Part shown: one piece after another, positions 49,497 to 60,178 of the stretch | Position numbering within the stretch: position 1 is the stretch's first letter | Layout of the letters: each line of letters begins with the position of its first letter | Assembly: GCF_013215705.1 (NCBI RefSeq) | Contig: NZ_JABSQR010000006.1 | Span: forward strand, 186,001-250,000 | Direction of reading: 5' to 3' | Origin: Moritella sp. | GTDB lineage: Bacteria; Pseudomonadota; Gammaproteobacteria; Enterobacterales; Moritellaceae | Length of the DNA stretch: 64,000 nt | Program-made: the position numbers and the translations under genes | The notes under the pieces: generated by a model | The model's database searches: none | Told to the model about the DNA's origin: nothing | The model's input: the letters and a program-made list of their open reading frames with translations, nothing else

Positions 49497-50256
49497 TTGT
49501 AATATATTTTTGTGTTTGGAACGCTAATGGAAATTGAGCTAATAATTGCCGACTATATACTTCAGCGACGGCCGAATTATTCAGTTTTTCTGCAATATTA
49601 AAACCCAACCAAAGACTACGTGCGGTTGCTTTACTGATTGACTCATATTTAGTTAATTGCTGTTTTGCCACCGTATAATCGGCCAGTTTATAGTGTAATT
49701 CAGCAATAGAGAACCGTACATTTAAATTTTGCGGTTCATATGCGAGAGATGACTGTAAATACTTTAATGCAAGGGTATTATTGCCTTGCTCATGCGCACA
49801 GCGCCCCGCATTGTCATAACTATTCGCAATTTGGTTATAACCCGGCGACGCGATTGCGGTTAAAAATTCAGTTTCAGCTTCATCAAATCGCGCAAGTCCA
49901 CATAGAAATACACCAAAGTTATTATGAATATTACCATTTTCTGGTGCCAGGTCGAGCGCATATAAATAGGCTGTCTCAGCTTGTTGATGCTCTTTTACTT
50001 TCTGATAGTAATATGCATAAGCTAAATAAATATTCGCATCGTCAGGTGTATAACGATTGGCTTTATCAAGATTTATTTTCGCATTTTGATAGTTTTCAAT
50101 TTCAATATACTTAAGCGCTAAGGTGAGTCGACTTCTAGACGCAGCAGTTTTATCAACAGAGTTATCAGTCAAGCCAGCACTGGTTTCAATGTAACTTTGT
50201 GTGCTACATCCAGCCAGTGCTGTTATTATTAATCCTATTACAGCGAAACGTTTCAT
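49486..50256 (-). CDS. pilF: Type IV pilus biogenesis lipoprotein PilF (PilW)
   Basis: TPR lipoprotein (pilotin) for secretin multimerisation in type IV pili. Lipobox LAGC after MKRFAVIGLIITA, then six TPR-like units (AKINLDKANRYTPDDANIYL, AETAYLYALDLAPENGNIHN). The ATG at 50256 is preferred over 50268. Between rlmN and rodZ, as in Vibrio and Pseudomonas. Confidence 0.9.
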   Translation of the reverse strand: MKRFAVIGLIITALAGCSTQSYIETSAGLTDNSVDKTAASRSRLTLALKYIEIENYQNAKINLDKANRYTPDDANIYLAYAYYYQKVKEHQQAETAYLYALDLAPENGNIHNNFGVFLCGLARFDEAETEFLTAIASPGYNQIANSYDNAGRCAHEQGNNTLALKYLQSSLAYEPQNLNVRFSIAELHYKLADYTVAKQQLTKYESISKATARSLWLGFNIAEKLNNSAVAEVYSRQLLAQFPLAFQTQKYITNDY

Positions 50257-50281
50257 GCCTAAATCCATCTAGTCAAAAGTA

Positions 50282-51397
50282 TTAATCAGCCATCTTGACT
50301 GAAATCGCTTCACCTTGCATCCGTTTTTTTAATGTTCTTTTCGTTCTGTCGATTACATCTCCCGCTAATTGACCACAAGCAGCATCAATATCATCACCGC
50401 GGGTTTTACGAATTGTCACCGTATTTTCGTATTCCATCAGCACTTTATTAAAGCGATCGATACGACTATTGCTGGGTTTACCATAGTCACTGCCCGGGAA
50501 CGGATTAAATGGGATCAAGTTAATTTTACACGGCGTATCTTTTAATAAATGCGCTAATTCATGTGCTTGATCGGTTGAATCATTAACGTGATCAAGTAAT
50601 ACATACTCAATCGTTACTTTTTTACGATTGGCATTTGATTTACCAATATAGTTTTTAACGGATGCTAGTAACATTTCAATATTATACTTTTTATTGATAG
50701 GGACAAGCTCGTCACGTAATGTATCATTCGATGCATGCAATGAAATAGCCAATGCTACATCAATTGAATCCGCTAATTTATCTAATGCTGGTACCACACC
50801 AGAAGTAGATACAGTGACACGACGTTTTGATAACCCAAAACCATAATCATCTAACATTATGTTCAATGCCGGGACCAAGTTTGTCAGATTAAGCAATGGT
50901 TCACCCATCCCCATCATCACGACATTGGTGATTGCACGTTTCTTATTGTTAAAACCAATCACTTGTGTCGCACGCCATACTTGACCAATGATTTCTGATA
51001 CACGCAGGTTACGGTTAAAGCCTTGTTGGGCCGTCGAGCAGAATGTACATTCTAGAGCACAACCAACTTGTGACGAAACACAAAGTGTTGCACGATCACC
51101 ATCAGGAATATAAACCGTTTCATATTCTTGACCATCGACTTTTAATGCCCATTTAATTGTACCATCTTCACTGCGCTGTTCTTTACTGATTTCAGGCGCT
51201 GAAATAATAGTTTCACGTAATAATTTTTCACGTAACTTCTTATTCAAGTTAGTCATTTCATTAATGTCATCACAACCTTCATGATAAATCCATTTCATTA
51301 CTTGATCAGCACGGAATGGTTTTTCACCAATGTCAGAAAAATATTGGCGCATAGCGTTGCGATCTAAGTCTAATAGGTTTATTTTTTTATTACTCAT
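50282..51397 (-). CDS. rlmN: Dual-specificity RNA methyltransferase RlmN
   Basis: Radical-SAM enzyme that makes m2A2503 in 23S rRNA and m2A37 in tRNAs. [15 protein letters not shown] near 110 is the CxxxCxxC cluster motif; MGMGEPLLN near 160, and [15 protein letters not shown] near 338 carries the methyl-carrying Cys. 371 residues. Confidence 0.96.
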   Translation of the reverse strand: MSNKKINLLDLDRNAMRQYFSDIGEKPFRADQVMKWIYHEGCDDINEMTNLNKKLREKLLRETIISAPEISKEQRSEDGTIKWALKVDGQEYETVYIPDGDRATLCVSSQVGCALECTFCSTAQQGFNRNLRVSEIIGQVWRATQVIGFNNKKRAITNVVMMGMGEPLLNLTNLVPALNIMLDDYGFGLSKRRVTVSTSGVVPALDKLADSIDVALAISLHASNDTLRDELVPINKKYNIEMLLASVKNYIGKSNANRKKVTIEYVLLDHVNDSTDQAHELAHLLKDTPCKINLIPFNPFPGSDYGKPSNSRIDRFNKVLMEYENTVTIRKTRGDDIDAACGQLAGDVIDRTKRTLKKRMQGEAISVKMAD

Positions 51398-51755
51398 GAA
51401 GTGAGCCTCTGTAATGTATTTTATTCGGTTTGAAACAATTTAAGACTCAATTTTAAACAATATTTAAGAATAATTGGATAAAAAAGACAATGCTAAAATT
51501 GAGGTTTCAGGGCGCGGGATTGTACAAAGTTTAACGCCTAGACGCTAGCGCATTAACCGAATTAAACGAAATAATTTATTAACCGTTATTTTGTTTAACA
51601 AAGAATCGAGTGAGATAACAAATAATTAAGGCGGAATATGAGGTATAAATAAGAAATCAATAGAATGTGGAGATGGGAAATCGAATCATAAAACCGGGCA
51701 GCAAATTAATCACGCATCACTACGCAACGACTTTACAGCCCGTTACACTAACTCA
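51398..51755. other. 358-base intergenic region rlmN-ndk
   Basis: AT-rich; no gene or confident regulatory element is seen. It should hold the rlmN promoter and the ndk transcription end. Confidence 0.5.
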
Positions 51756-52181
51756 TTAGCGTGGGCATACTTCATTTTCAGTAAAGAAATAAGCAATTTC
51801 ACGGGCTGCTGATTCTTCACTATCAGAACCATGTACCGCATTAAAACGCATGCTCTCAGCATAGTCACAACGTAACGTGCCCGCAGCTGCATTTTCTGGG
51901 TTCGTAGTACCCATTAACTCACGGTAAAAAGTGATCGAATTTTCACCTTCTAATACCTGTACCATGATAGGACCAGAAGTCATAAAGTCCATTAAAGGTT
52001 CGAAAAATACTTTACCTTTGTGTTCTGCATAAAAACCTTCCGCTTGCTCACGGGTAAGGTGAAGCATTTTTGCTGCAACAACGCTTAAGCCACAAGCTTC
52101 AATACGAGAGTAAATAGCACCAATTAAATTTTTTCTTACTGCATCAGGCTTAACAATAGAAAAAGTGCGTTGAATTGCCAT
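51756..52181 (-). CDS. ndk: Nucleoside diphosphate kinase
   Basis: Balances nucleoside triphosphates by a phospho-His intermediate. [20 protein letters not shown] near 4, and the active-site His in [18 protein letters not shown] near 112-129. 141 residues, family length. Beside rlmN as in E. coli. Confidence 0.96.
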   Translation of the reverse strand: MAIQRTFSIVKPDAVRKNLIGAIYSRIEACGLSVVAAKMLHLTREQAEGFYAEHKGKVFFEPLMDFMTSGPIMVQVLEGENSITFYRELMGTTNPENAAAGTLRCDYAESMRFNAVHGSDSEESAAREIAYFFTENEVCPR

Positions 52182-52213
52182 AATTTTTAACCTTAATTTG
52201 AGAAGTTGACTAT

Positions 52214-52270
52214 TTATACCCGAGCGACTTCAAGATGCATAATCAGCATTTTTAAGTAACTTGGGTATAA
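52214..52270. repeat. Dispersed palindromic repeat, copy 2
   Basis: TTATACCCGAGCGACTTCAA, then GATGCA, and a distal arm AAGTAACTTGGGTATAA. The arms pair imperfectly. Shares the ACTTCAAGATGC core and TACCC/GGGTA arms with the copy at 183-217. Confidence 0.65.
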
Positions 52271-52395
52271 CATCAACTTTAATTGCATTACAATTTTTAA
52301 ACAAGTGTTAATCGTGAAACGACACTTTAATAACGAGTAATGCGAGTCTTATCCTGCACAAATCAGTTACATTGCCTAATTGTTTAAATATCAGA

Positions 52396-53718
52396 CTATT
52401 TATCCAGTGAATTAAGATCCAGGTCTGTCATCGTGCTCGGCTCATCAGTGGGCTTTGTAGGTTCTTGAGATGTCTTATCACCGTCTATTTGGCTCGATAT
52501 CACTTTTTCAAATTTGCGTTTTTGCCAAAACTTAATACTAAATAATACTGCCACCGCAAAAAGGACTAACAAGATCAAACCGCCAATGACCCACAATAAT
52601 AAATTCCAGTCACTCTCTGAATCCTCAAGCATATCCATTGCGGTCTCTGTCGTATCTGCCTGAGAGGCTGTGGCAGCAGGAATCAGAGTACTATCAATAA
52701 CAATCGGTCTTGGTATCACAAATGCTTCTGAAGGCATGTTAATGGTAATCTCACGTCCTGCGGTTGTGGTCGCAAACAACACTAATTCAATGCTATAACT
52801 ACCAAACTCTGCGGGTCGTTCAAAAGAATGAATTTGTTCTGTCATCCCAGCTTCACCATAAATGATAAAGTCATTACTTTTACCACGGTTAGCGGATTCG
52901 AGACGGCCTTTAATAACAATACTCTCAGGCTTTAATTCATCAATATCATAAGTCAGTTTTAACTGCGGGTCTGCATCCATCCGTAAGGGTAACATCTGCG
53001 TTTTTATTGGTTTTGGGAACAGGACAATGTCTTGATTAAAATTCCGACTAAAGGCATTGTTTGTTACTGCCACCTCAAATTTATACTTACCCGTCGCTAA
53101 ATCAAGTTGCAAATAGGCCGTAAAAAGCCCATTTTCAGGTACTTCATCAAAAAAAACACCTTTATCATTAAACTTCGCCAACTCTTGAGAGCTAAAGCTA
53201 AAATTTTCGTCTTCTGTGCGATTATAACCATAAGCAGTAACAATCAATTCGGTATCGCGTAAATACGTGGCGTTAAGGCGCTTTTGCAAATGCAATAATT
53301 CACCCGTTATTTTTAAGCGTTCGCCACTATATAGCTGAATAGGCAGACGATTGATTTGCAGTTGCACGTCTGACAATAATTGAATACGGTTATCACCTTG
53401 GATCTTACCTAATGCTTGCCAAGGTCCAGGCATCGGATTCTCAATCGTGATAATGTCATGCTCTTCGCCTTCAATCCAATGAACGCGATCAGACTTATCC
53501 CAAATATAAACTTTGCTGCCGTCAGGACGCACTAAGATAACCGCTTTAGAAAAACGCTCACGCGCAATAATAAAGGTGATTTGCTCAATGCCATAATCAA
53601 CCCGAAAACGATTATCTAACAACTTGATATCACTTGTCTGATAAACACTTTTAGCCGATGTAAAGGTACTGATACCAACTGCACCAATCAATGCCAATAA
53701 CAACCAAATCTTACGCAT
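52396..53718 (-). CDS. TIGR03503-type membrane-anchored periplasmic protein
   Basis: 440 residues: signal peptide (1-22), a large periplasmic part, one membrane span about 376-399 (LLLWVIGGLILLVLFAVAVL), and a short charged cytoplasmic tail. The YGIEQITFIIARERFSKAVI start and VRPDGSKVYIW are characteristic of this marine gammaproteobacterial family. It is 14 bases after dnaQ. Function unknown; beta-sandwich regions suggest a surface or envelope sensor. Confidence 0.8.
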   Translation of the reverse strand: MRKIWLLLALIGAVGISTFTSAKSVYQTSDIKLLDNRFRVDYGIEQITFIIARERFSKAVILVRPDGSKVYIWDKSDRVHWIEGEEHDIITIENPMPGPWQALGKIQGDNRIQLLSDVQLQINRLPIQLYSGERLKITGELLHLQKRLNATYLRDTELIVTAYGYNRTEDENFSFSSQELAKFNDKGVFFDEVPENGLFTAYLQLDLATGKYKFEVAVTNNAFSRNFNQDIVLFPKPIKTQMLPLRMDADPQLKLTYDIDELKPESIVIKGRLESANRGKSNDFIIYGEAGMTEQIHSFERPAEFGSYSIELVLFATTTAGREITINMPSEAFVIPRPIVIDSTLIPAATASQADTTETAMDMLEDSESDWNLLLWVIGGLILLVLFAVAVLFSIKFWQKRKFEKVISSQIDGDKTSQEPTKPTDEPSTMTDLDLNSLDK

Positions 53719-53732
53719 GTTTATCCTTTATG

Positions 53733-54470
53733 TTAGTGTATTTGCCACAGCGCATCACCAACGATACCGAGTCGTTCATCATGCGCTTTCAGTTCATCAT
53801 CTGTTGCTTGCACCACTTTCAATGGCGCTCGGCTTGCTGCAACACGACGAATACCACCACCTTGCGAATTAGCGCTATCTTGCGATAAATTCAACTTAGT
53901 CTGGCCACCCGTCATAAACAGATAAATATCAGCTAAGATCTCCGCATCCAGTAATGCGCCATGCAGGGTACGGTGTGAATTATCAATACCATAACGAGTA
54001 CATAGCACGTCTAAGTTATTTCGTTTACCTGGGAAAAGTTTCTTAGCAATAGCTAATGTATCGGTAATCTTACAAATTTCTTTAGTTTCAGGCAGACCTT
54101 TATTCAGTAACCTAAATTCATGGTCTAGGAAGTTAATATCAAACGAAGCGTTGTGTGCAACTAACTCAGCACCATCAATAAAGGCGATAAATTCATCTGC
54201 GATCGTTGCGAAACTGGGTTTATCTTGCAAAAATTCATCTGTAATACCGTGTACGGCGAGCGCCTCTGGATCAACCAAACGGTCAGGTTTGATATAAACA
54301 TGATATGTACGTCCCGTCGGACGACGATTGATCAACTCAATACAACCGATTTCAATTACACGGTGACCAATATGTACACCACCTGCGCCTGTATTCATAC
54401 CGGTTGTTTCGGTATCAAAAACGATCACACGACCAGCGCCCTGTATTAACTCTGCATTGTCCAACGACAT
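53733..54470 (-). CDS. dnaQ: DNA polymerase III epsilon subunit
   Basis: 3'-5' proofreading exonuclease. Exo I VFDTETTGMNTG near 16, Exo II VAHNASFDINFLDHEF near 98, Exo III HRTLHGALLDAEILADIYL near 157. The QLSLP-like clamp-binding motif appears as TKLNLSQ. 245 residues from the ATG at 54470. In E. coli rnhA overlaps dnaQ divergently; rnhA is not here. Confidence 0.94.
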   Translation of the reverse strand: MSLDNAELIQGAGRVIVFDTETTGMNTGAGGVHIGHRVIEIGCIELINRRPTGRTYHVYIKPDRLVDPEALAVHGITDEFLQDKPSFATIADEFIAFIDGAELVAHNASFDINFLDHEFRLLNKGLPETKEICKITDTLAIAKKLFPGKRNNLDVLCTRYGIDNSHRTLHGALLDAEILADIYLFMTGGQTKLNLSQDSANSQGGGIRRVAASRAPLKVVQATDDELKAHDERLGIVGDALWQIH

Positions 54471-54592
54471 AAATCTCACCACCTAAATTAAACTGTCGCT
54501 ATTCTAATATGAATTAGCCTTCAATTCACCTGATAACACGCCTAAATAAAATGAAGAAGTAAACTTGGCAAATAAAAAAAGAATAATGCAGT

Positions 54593-55342
54593 CTAAGACA
54601 GCTTATGCGGTAACTTTTGCGTGGCGCCAGTAGGGATAAAACGACGTTTAGCATGGCTGACTTGCCACCAATTTTTGATCGGTGATATTGGCGTTCGGCG
54701 TTTACGCGCAACAATAAAATAGACCGATGAAAAAGAAGGGAAATGCATTTGACCGATACTCTCAGACCACCACGTTAATGGTTTTTTACCTAAAAAAGAG
54801 GTAAAGCCAAAACGGTCATCTTGAATGATTTCAAAACCAAGTAACTCTAGCCAATCTTTAATACGCGCAGGGGTAAACATTCTTCCCGACCAGGGCGGAT
54901 GATTACGTTTAATCCCACATAGTTTAACTAAACCACACAGTGACAACGGATTATAACCACTTAAGATAAGATAACCGTCACCCGTTAATACCCGTTCAAC
55001 CTCACGCAATAGCTGATGAGGATCCGCCGAAAAATCCAATGATTGCGTCAAGATACACGCATCAATACAATTTTCCTGAAAAGGTAGATGAGCAGGATCA
55101 ATAAATATCCCCCCCATACCTAACTCTGACGTCGCGGTGACTTGATGTTGTATACTGCTGCCAAAACAATTAAGCTCACCACTTAACGAGCCCAATTTTA
55201 GTAGATGATAGCCAAATATTGTCGGACACCAAGCATCAAGGCGCGCCTGAATTTGGCTAGCAAGCCATTCGCCCATAGGAAGCTCATTCCAAGAATGAGG
55301 AATTGTTATCTTATGTTTATGATGTGCAGGTTTTATTAACAC
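54593..55342 (-). CDS. yafS: Class I SAM-dependent methyltransferase YafS
   Basis: AdoMet methyltransferase-fold protein between dnaQ and gloB as in E. coli. HLPFQENCIDACILTQSLDF and REVERVLTGDGYLILSGYNP are the motif II-III segments. Starts with GTG. Substrate unknown. Confidence 0.85.
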   Translation of the reverse strand: MLIKPAHHKHKITIPHSWNELPMGEWLASQIQARLDAWCPTIFGYHLLKLGSLSGELNCFGSSIQHQVTATSELGMGGIFIDPAHLPFQENCIDACILTQSLDFSADPHQLLREVERVLTGDGYLILSGYNPLSLCGLVKLCGIKRNHPPWSGRMFTPARIKDWLELLGFEIIQDDRFGFTSFLGKKPLTWWSESIGQMHFPSFSSVYFIVARKRRTPISPIKNWWQVSHAKRRFIPTGATQKLPHKLS

Positions 55343-55407
55343 GACAATATCCGCTAAAATTTTGTTTTATATGTAATTAAAGATAATCCCATAAAGAGAG
55401 CGATGCA

Positions 55408-56184
55408 ATGCTTGAAGTCATTTCTATACCAACATTTAACGACAATTATGTTTGGTTAATCAAAAATACTGAAAATAATCACTGTTGTATCGTTGATCCC
55501 GGTCAAGCAGACGTGGTGTTACAAGTCATTAATCAGCAAAATTTAATTCTCGAGGCGATTTTAATTACCCATCACCACTATGATCATATCGATGGTATTA
55601 GTGACATTCTTAACGCATCGGCCAATCCTGTGCAGGTCTATTCGTCGATTGCGATAGAGGTTGATGCTCCAGTCACCTTAGTCACTGAAAATAGCCAGTT
55701 AAATCTCCTTAATAATAGCTTAGCATTGACCGTAATGGCGACACCGGGGCATAAACGTGAACATGTGGTTTACTATAACCAGACGATGCTGTTCTCTGGT
55801 GATACCCTATTCTCTGGTGGGTGCGGTAGGCTTCTTGATGGTAGCGCGGCAGAATTATTTTCATCACTACAACGCATTAAAGCCTTAGATGAAAATATAT
55901 TGGTGTATCCGGCTCACGAATATACCCAAGCTAATTTAATGTTTTGCTATGCCGTAGAACCACAAAATAGTGCGCTAAAAAAACATATTGAGCACACCGC
56001 AAAGCTACGTCAACAAGGGCTACCTACCGTACCAAACAGCCTGAAAAACGAAAAGGAAATCAATGTTTTCTTACGCACCAACGAAGTAACGGTCAGTATG
56101 GCGATGGAACATAAACTGCTTGATATCCTCACCAGCGAGCAAGCTGTATTCACTGCATTAAGAGTATGGAAAGACCATTTTTAA
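55408..56184 (+). CDS. gloB: Hydroxyacylglutathione hydrolase (glyoxalase II)
   Basis: Zn/Fe metallo-beta-lactamase-fold enzyme that hydrolyses S-lactoylglutathione in methylglyoxal detoxification. ITHHHYDHIDGI near 53 (first metal-binding motif), DTLFSGGCGRLLDG near 132, and PAHEYTQANL near 169. 258 residues. Divergent from yafS. Confidence 0.95.
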   Translation: MLEVISIPTFNDNYVWLIKNTENNHCCIVDPGQADVVLQVINQQNLILEAILITHHHYDHIDGISDILNASANPVQVYSSIAIEVDAPVTLVTENSQLNLLNNSLALTVMATPGHKREHVVYYNQTMLFSGDTLFSGGCGRLLDGSAAELFSSLQRIKALDENILVYPAHEYTQANLMFCYAVEPQNSALKKHIEHTAKLRQQGLPTVPNSLKNEKEINVFLRTNEVTVSMAMEHKLLDILTSEQAVFTALRVWKDHF

Positions 56185-56278
56185 CCCAATGTTAAGCATA
56201 AATACCCTAAATGGTACACTTGCTTTGTTTTCCGTTGGCTATTAGCATGTCTCCGTTGTTCACTTATATAAGACGTAT

Positions 56279-57883
56279 ATGAAATTTAAATTATCTATTC
56301 TGGTATTGATATTACTGACCGGGTGTCAAATGACATCTGAAGATCGTAGTAACGATGTGCAAACTACTCTAACGCCTGTCGTTGCCCCATCTGTAAAAGC
56401 CAGTAATGAAGACCATGGTTTAGATAGTGCAACTGAAGAAAATATTGCTAGACTCATTGTCACCGAAGACGTTACCGTCGAGCAAATTGATAATGTTTGG
56501 GTTCGCATCGCTGAGCAAATGACTATTCCTATTCCCGATAATGCCCGTATTGCCAAACACCGTAAATGGTTTTTAGACCACCCTCAACATTTAAAAACGG
56601 TATCACAACGTGCAGAACCATTTTTATATCTCATTGTTGAAGAGCTCGAGCGTCGTGGCTTACCCTTAGAACTGGCGCTGCTTCCTGTGGTAGAAAGTGC
56701 CTTTGACCCATTTGCCTACTCACATGGTAGCGCATCGGGTATGTGGCAATTTGTACCAGGCACAGCAACGCAATACGGTCTAGAGCAAAACTGGTGGTAC
56801 GATGGCCGCCGTGACGTACTGGCATCGACAAGTGCGGCACTGACCTATATGGAATACTTAAGTCGTCGCTTCGACGGTGACTGGTTACATGCCCTGGCTT
56901 CGTATAATTCAGGTCAAGGTCGCGTCGGTCGTTCTATTAAGCGTAACCAAAAAGCCGGCTTAGCAACGGACTTCTGGTCCTTGTCGCTACCAAAAGAAAC
57001 CGAAGCATACGTCCCTAAATTATTAGCGCTTGCTGATATCTTACAAAACGCTGAAAAATATAACCTGACGCTACCTGTGATTGATAACGAGCCAGCTATT
57101 CAACAAGTTGATATCAACAGCCAAATCGATTTAGCACTTGCCGCCGACTTAGCTGGGATGGATGTCGCACAATTACAGCGTCTTAATCCAGGGTTTAACC
57201 AATGGGCTACAGCGCCAGATGGTCCACATACATTATTAATTCCAAATGAAAATGTAGCACAGTTTGAAACTGCATTAGCAAAAACGGATGCTAAAGGCCG
57301 TTTAAATTGGGTACGCTATAAAGTTAAATCAGGCGATAGCCTAAGTGAAATAGCCCAGAACTATAATACGTCCAGCAAGATCATCGCCTCGGTTAACAGT
57401 CTAGACAGCAGCATGATCAAGATCGGTCAAGCCTTGTTAATTCCAATGGCCGCGAAGGATCTCGATTATTATAAATTTAGCAAATCATCACGACTCACTC
57501 GCCGCCAACAAAAACCCGCAGGGCGCTTTAAAATAGTACATAAAGTACAGTCAGGTGATAACTTGTGGGATATTTCACGTGCCTACAAAGTTAACTACAA
57601 GAGCCTAGCGAAATGGAACAACATCGCGCCTAAAGACACATTAAAGGTCAATCAAAAACTGGTAGTATGGCAAGGAAAGAAACAAGGCAGTGCGAATGGT
57701 AAAGGCATTATGCGTAATATTACCTACAAGGTCCGTCAAGGTGATTCACTTGCACGTATTGCCAATAAGTTTAATGTAAGAATTAAAGACTTGGTGAGAT
57801 GGAATGGCCTAGCTAAGCAGAAATATATCCAACCAGGACAAGCACTACGACTTTATATTGACGTGACAAAGGTGAGTACCTAG
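56279..57883 (+). CDS. mltD: Membrane-bound lytic murein transglycosylase D
   Basis: Peptidoglycan-cleaving lipoprotein. Lipobox LTGC near 15, SLT domain with catalytic Glu in VVESAFDPFAYSHGSASGMW near 137, and three LysM repeats (about 345-390, 420-465, 480-525; e.g. YKVKSGDSLSEIAQNYN, HKVQSGDNLWDISRAYK, YKVRQGDSLARIANKFN). 534 residues. Follows gloB as in E. coli. Confidence 0.94.
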   Translation: MKFKLSILVLILLTGCQMTSEDRSNDVQTTLTPVVAPSVKASNEDHGLDSATEENIARLIVTEDVTVEQIDNVWVRIAEQMTIPIPDNARIAKHRKWFLDHPQHLKTVSQRAEPFLYLIVEELERRGLPLELALLPVVESAFDPFAYSHGSASGMWQFVPGTATQYGLEQNWWYDGRRDVLASTSAALTYMEYLSRRFDGDWLHALASYNSGQGRVGRSIKRNQKAGLATDFWSLSLPKETEAYVPKLLALADILQNAEKYNLTLPVIDNEPAIQQVDINSQIDLALAADLAGMDVAQLQRLNPGFNQWATAPDGPHTLLIPNENVAQFETALAKTDAKGRLNWVRYKVKSGDSLSEIAQNYNTSSKIIASVNSLDSSMIKIGQALLIPMAAKDLDYYKFSKSSRLTRRQQKPAGRFKIVHKVQSGDNLWDISRAYKVNYKSLAKWNNIAPKDTLKVNQKLVVWQGKKQGSANGKGIMRNITYKVRQGDSLARIANKFNVRIKDLVRWNGLAKQKYIQPGQALRLYIDVTKVST

Positions 57884-57940
57884 TTAACTCATTAATAACA
57901 ACTCATCACGCTATTTAGAACTTAAACATAATACACACAT

Positions 57941-57988
57941 AAAAAATGGCTTACGCTAAGATTTCATTCTTAACCGTAAGCCATTTTT
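57941..57988. terminator. Bidirectional terminator mltD / chalcone-isomerase-like gene
   Basis: AAAAAATGGCTTACG pairs with CGTAAGCCATTTTT. Convergent genes. Confidence 0.85.
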
Positions 57989-58019
57989 ATTGCCTTGCAA
58001 TGTTCAATTACAGTGCGAA

Positions 58020-58571
58020 TTATAAACCCAGCATATCTTCTTTCAGGTCATCATCAGCAGGCTCATCACCTAACCAAATAGACAATACCGCTTGGCGGAA
58101 AACGTCGTTATTAATAGTCGATAATTTTTCATTATTTTTATACGTTGCCAAACCTTTACCTGGTGTACTCACTAAAGTAAATTGATCGCCTTTCGCGATC
58201 TCGGTACTAAACACACCAATAAATTCGGCTATTTCAGCAGAGATAGGGGCCATATTACCCGCAGTCGCGCTGTCAAAGCCGTCGTTGATCGCCGAAACCA
58301 TCTTCTCAGAGGTAATCAGACCTGAAATGATATTAAGACGAATAGCGCTTACATCTTGGCTTTTTATTACATCTTTACTCGCTGTTTGTGTAAATAGCGA
58401 ACCAACATACAGATCAATAAAGAATTTACTACGAACACCTGCCCCTTGATAATTAAGTGATGTACCTTCAACAGATACACTATCCGGCACTGAAACGCCA
58501 GACACTTCCTGTGCAGCATTAACAGAGAAACTTAATAGCATTGCAGACGCTAGAGTTGCTAATTTATTCAT
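58020..58571 (-). CDS. Chalcone-isomerase-like periplasmic protein
   Basis: 183 residues with a signal peptide (1-19, ending VNA). GVSVPDSVSVEGTSLNYQGA and GVRSKFFIDLYVGSLF resemble the chalcone_3 (PF16036) family of bacterial non-catalytic relatives. No clear active-site evidence. Transcribed alone. Confidence 0.8.
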   Translation of the reverse strand: MNKLATLASAMLLSFSVNAAQEVSGVSVPDSVSVEGTSLNYQGAGVRSKFFIDLYVGSLFTQTASKDVIKSQDVSAIRLNIISGLITSEKMVSAINDGFDSATAGNMAPISAEIAEFIGVFSTEIAKGDQFTLVSTPGKGLATYKNNEKLSTINNDVFRQAVLSIWLGDEPADDDLKEDMLGL

Positions 58572-58695
58572 GATTTGATCCTATGTGAGTCGGTATTAAA
58601 CGTCAATTTAACCATAAAGCAACTAGAGCTAAAACTCTAACCCTTTGGATTAAGTAAATTTAATACCATTTTCTTACAACTCAATTAATACCTAA

Positions 58696-58732
58696 TAAAA
58701 AGCCACCCATTGTTATAATGGGTGGCTTTTTC
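58696..58732 (-). terminator. Terminator of the alanine symporter gene
   Basis: AAAAGCCACCCATT pairs with AATGGGTGGCTTTT, with T residues on both strands after the stem. Confidence 0.85.
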
Positions 58733-58762
58733 TAATTTTACAATGCTAACGTAACTAAAATG

Positions 58763-60178
58763 CTACTTTTTAAATTTAGAATTCCAAATTTCACTGTTGA
58801 TCTTTTTATCGATTTCAGGATATTCAGCACTATCAAATGTAGGCGTTTTACCTTCAGCAAGTTGCTTGTTGTAATCTTTCGCGACGGTGATGACATACTT
58901 AGATAACATCAAGATAGCAATGATATTGACCAGTGCCATTAAGCCCATTGACGCATCTGCCATGTTCCAAATCAGATCTGATTTCGCCACAGCACCAAAC
59001 ATAACCATACCTAAAACAGCAGCACGGAAGATCCAGATCATTACTTTCGAATCACGGTTCAAAAATAAAATACTTGTTTCAGCGTAAGAATAGTTCGCCA
59101 CAATTGACGTAAATGCGAAGAATAAGATCGCAATAGCAACAAAGGTACTACCCCAATCACCAACATGCGATGACAATGCATGCTGCGTTAATTCGATACC
59201 GCCAATACCCGATGTATCACCAAGATCAGAAAGTAGAATAATAGACGCAGTTGCAGTACAGATAACGATAGTATCGATGAATACACCTAACATCTGTACA
59301 TAACCTTGTGACGCAGGGTGATTCGGGAATGGTGCAGCACTCGCCGCAGCATTCGGCGCACTACCCATACCCGCTTCATTCGAGAATAAACCACGTTTGA
59401 TACCTTGCATCATAGCAACACCTAATGCGCCACCAGCAGCTTCTTCTAAGCCGAATGCAGATTTTATGATAAGTTCGAAAACGGCAGGCAATTCTGAAAT
59501 GTTCATTGCCACAACAACAAATGCAATCAGGATATAAGCCAGCGCCATGAATGGCACCACAATTTCAGCAAATGCGCCGATCACACGCAGACCACCAAAA
59601 ATGATGAAGCTTGTAAATACAACTAATACGATACCAACGAGAGTTTTATCAAAACCAAACGCATTGTGCATTGAGTTGGCAATCGCATCAGATTGAACAG
59701 CGTTAAATACCAAGCCAAATGCAACGATTAGGCAGATAGAGAATACAACGCCCATCCAGCGACGACCTAAACCTTTTTCCATGTAGTAAGCGGGACCACC
59801 ACGGAAGTTGCCATCAGCATCTTTGGTTTTAAATAATTGCGCTAATAAACTTTCTGCAAAACTAGTCGCCATACCAATAACAGCAATTAACCACATCCAG
59901 AATACAGCACCAGGGCCACCCGCAGTAATTGCCACAGCAACACCAGCAAGGTTACCAGTACCAACACGCGCAGCTAGACTTGTACATAGCGCTTGAAATG
60001 ATGATACACCTTCAGAGCTGCTTTTACGGCTACCAGCAAGAACAGAGAACATGTGAGTAAAATGGCGGAACTGAATAAAACCTAATTTAAAGGTAAAATA
60101 CAGACCTGTACCGATAAGTAAATAAATCAGTACAGAGCCCCACAGCAGCCCGTTTATAAAGTCGATAACTTCCGTCAT
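58763..60178 (-). CDS. Sodium:alanine (AGCS) symporter
   Basis: Inner-membrane Na+/amino-acid symporter of about 11 spans. GGPAYYMEKGLGRRWM near 130 and GLFSNEAGMGSAPNAAASA near 270 are the AGCS signatures. The ATG at 60178 gives 471 residues with GGAAAGA upstream; the frame is open for 36 further codons without a ribosome site. Substrate alanine or glycine by family; no neighbours to refine it. Confidence 0.88.
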   Translation of the reverse strand: MTEVIDFINGLLWGSVLIYLLIGTGLYFTFKLGFIQFRHFTHMFSVLAGSRKSSSEGVSSFQALCTSLAARVGTGNLAGVAVAITAGGPGAVFWMWLIAVIGMATSFAESLLAQLFKTKDADGNFRGGPAYYMEKGLGRRWMGVVFSICLIVAFGLVFNAVQSDAIANSMHNAFGFDKTLVGIVLVVFTSFIIFGGLRVIGAFAEIVVPFMALAYILIAFVVVAMNISELPAVFELIIKSAFGLEEAAGGALGVAMMQGIKRGLFSNEAGMGSAPNAAASAAPFPNHPASQGYVQMLGVFIDTIVICTATASIILLSDLGDTSGIGGIELTQHALSSHVGDWGSTFVAIAILFFAFTSIVANYSYAETSILFLNRDSKVMIWIFRAAVLGMVMFGAVAKSDLIWNMADASMGLMALVNIIAILMLSKYVITVAKDYNKQLAEGKTPTFDSAEYPEIDKKINSEIWNSKFKK

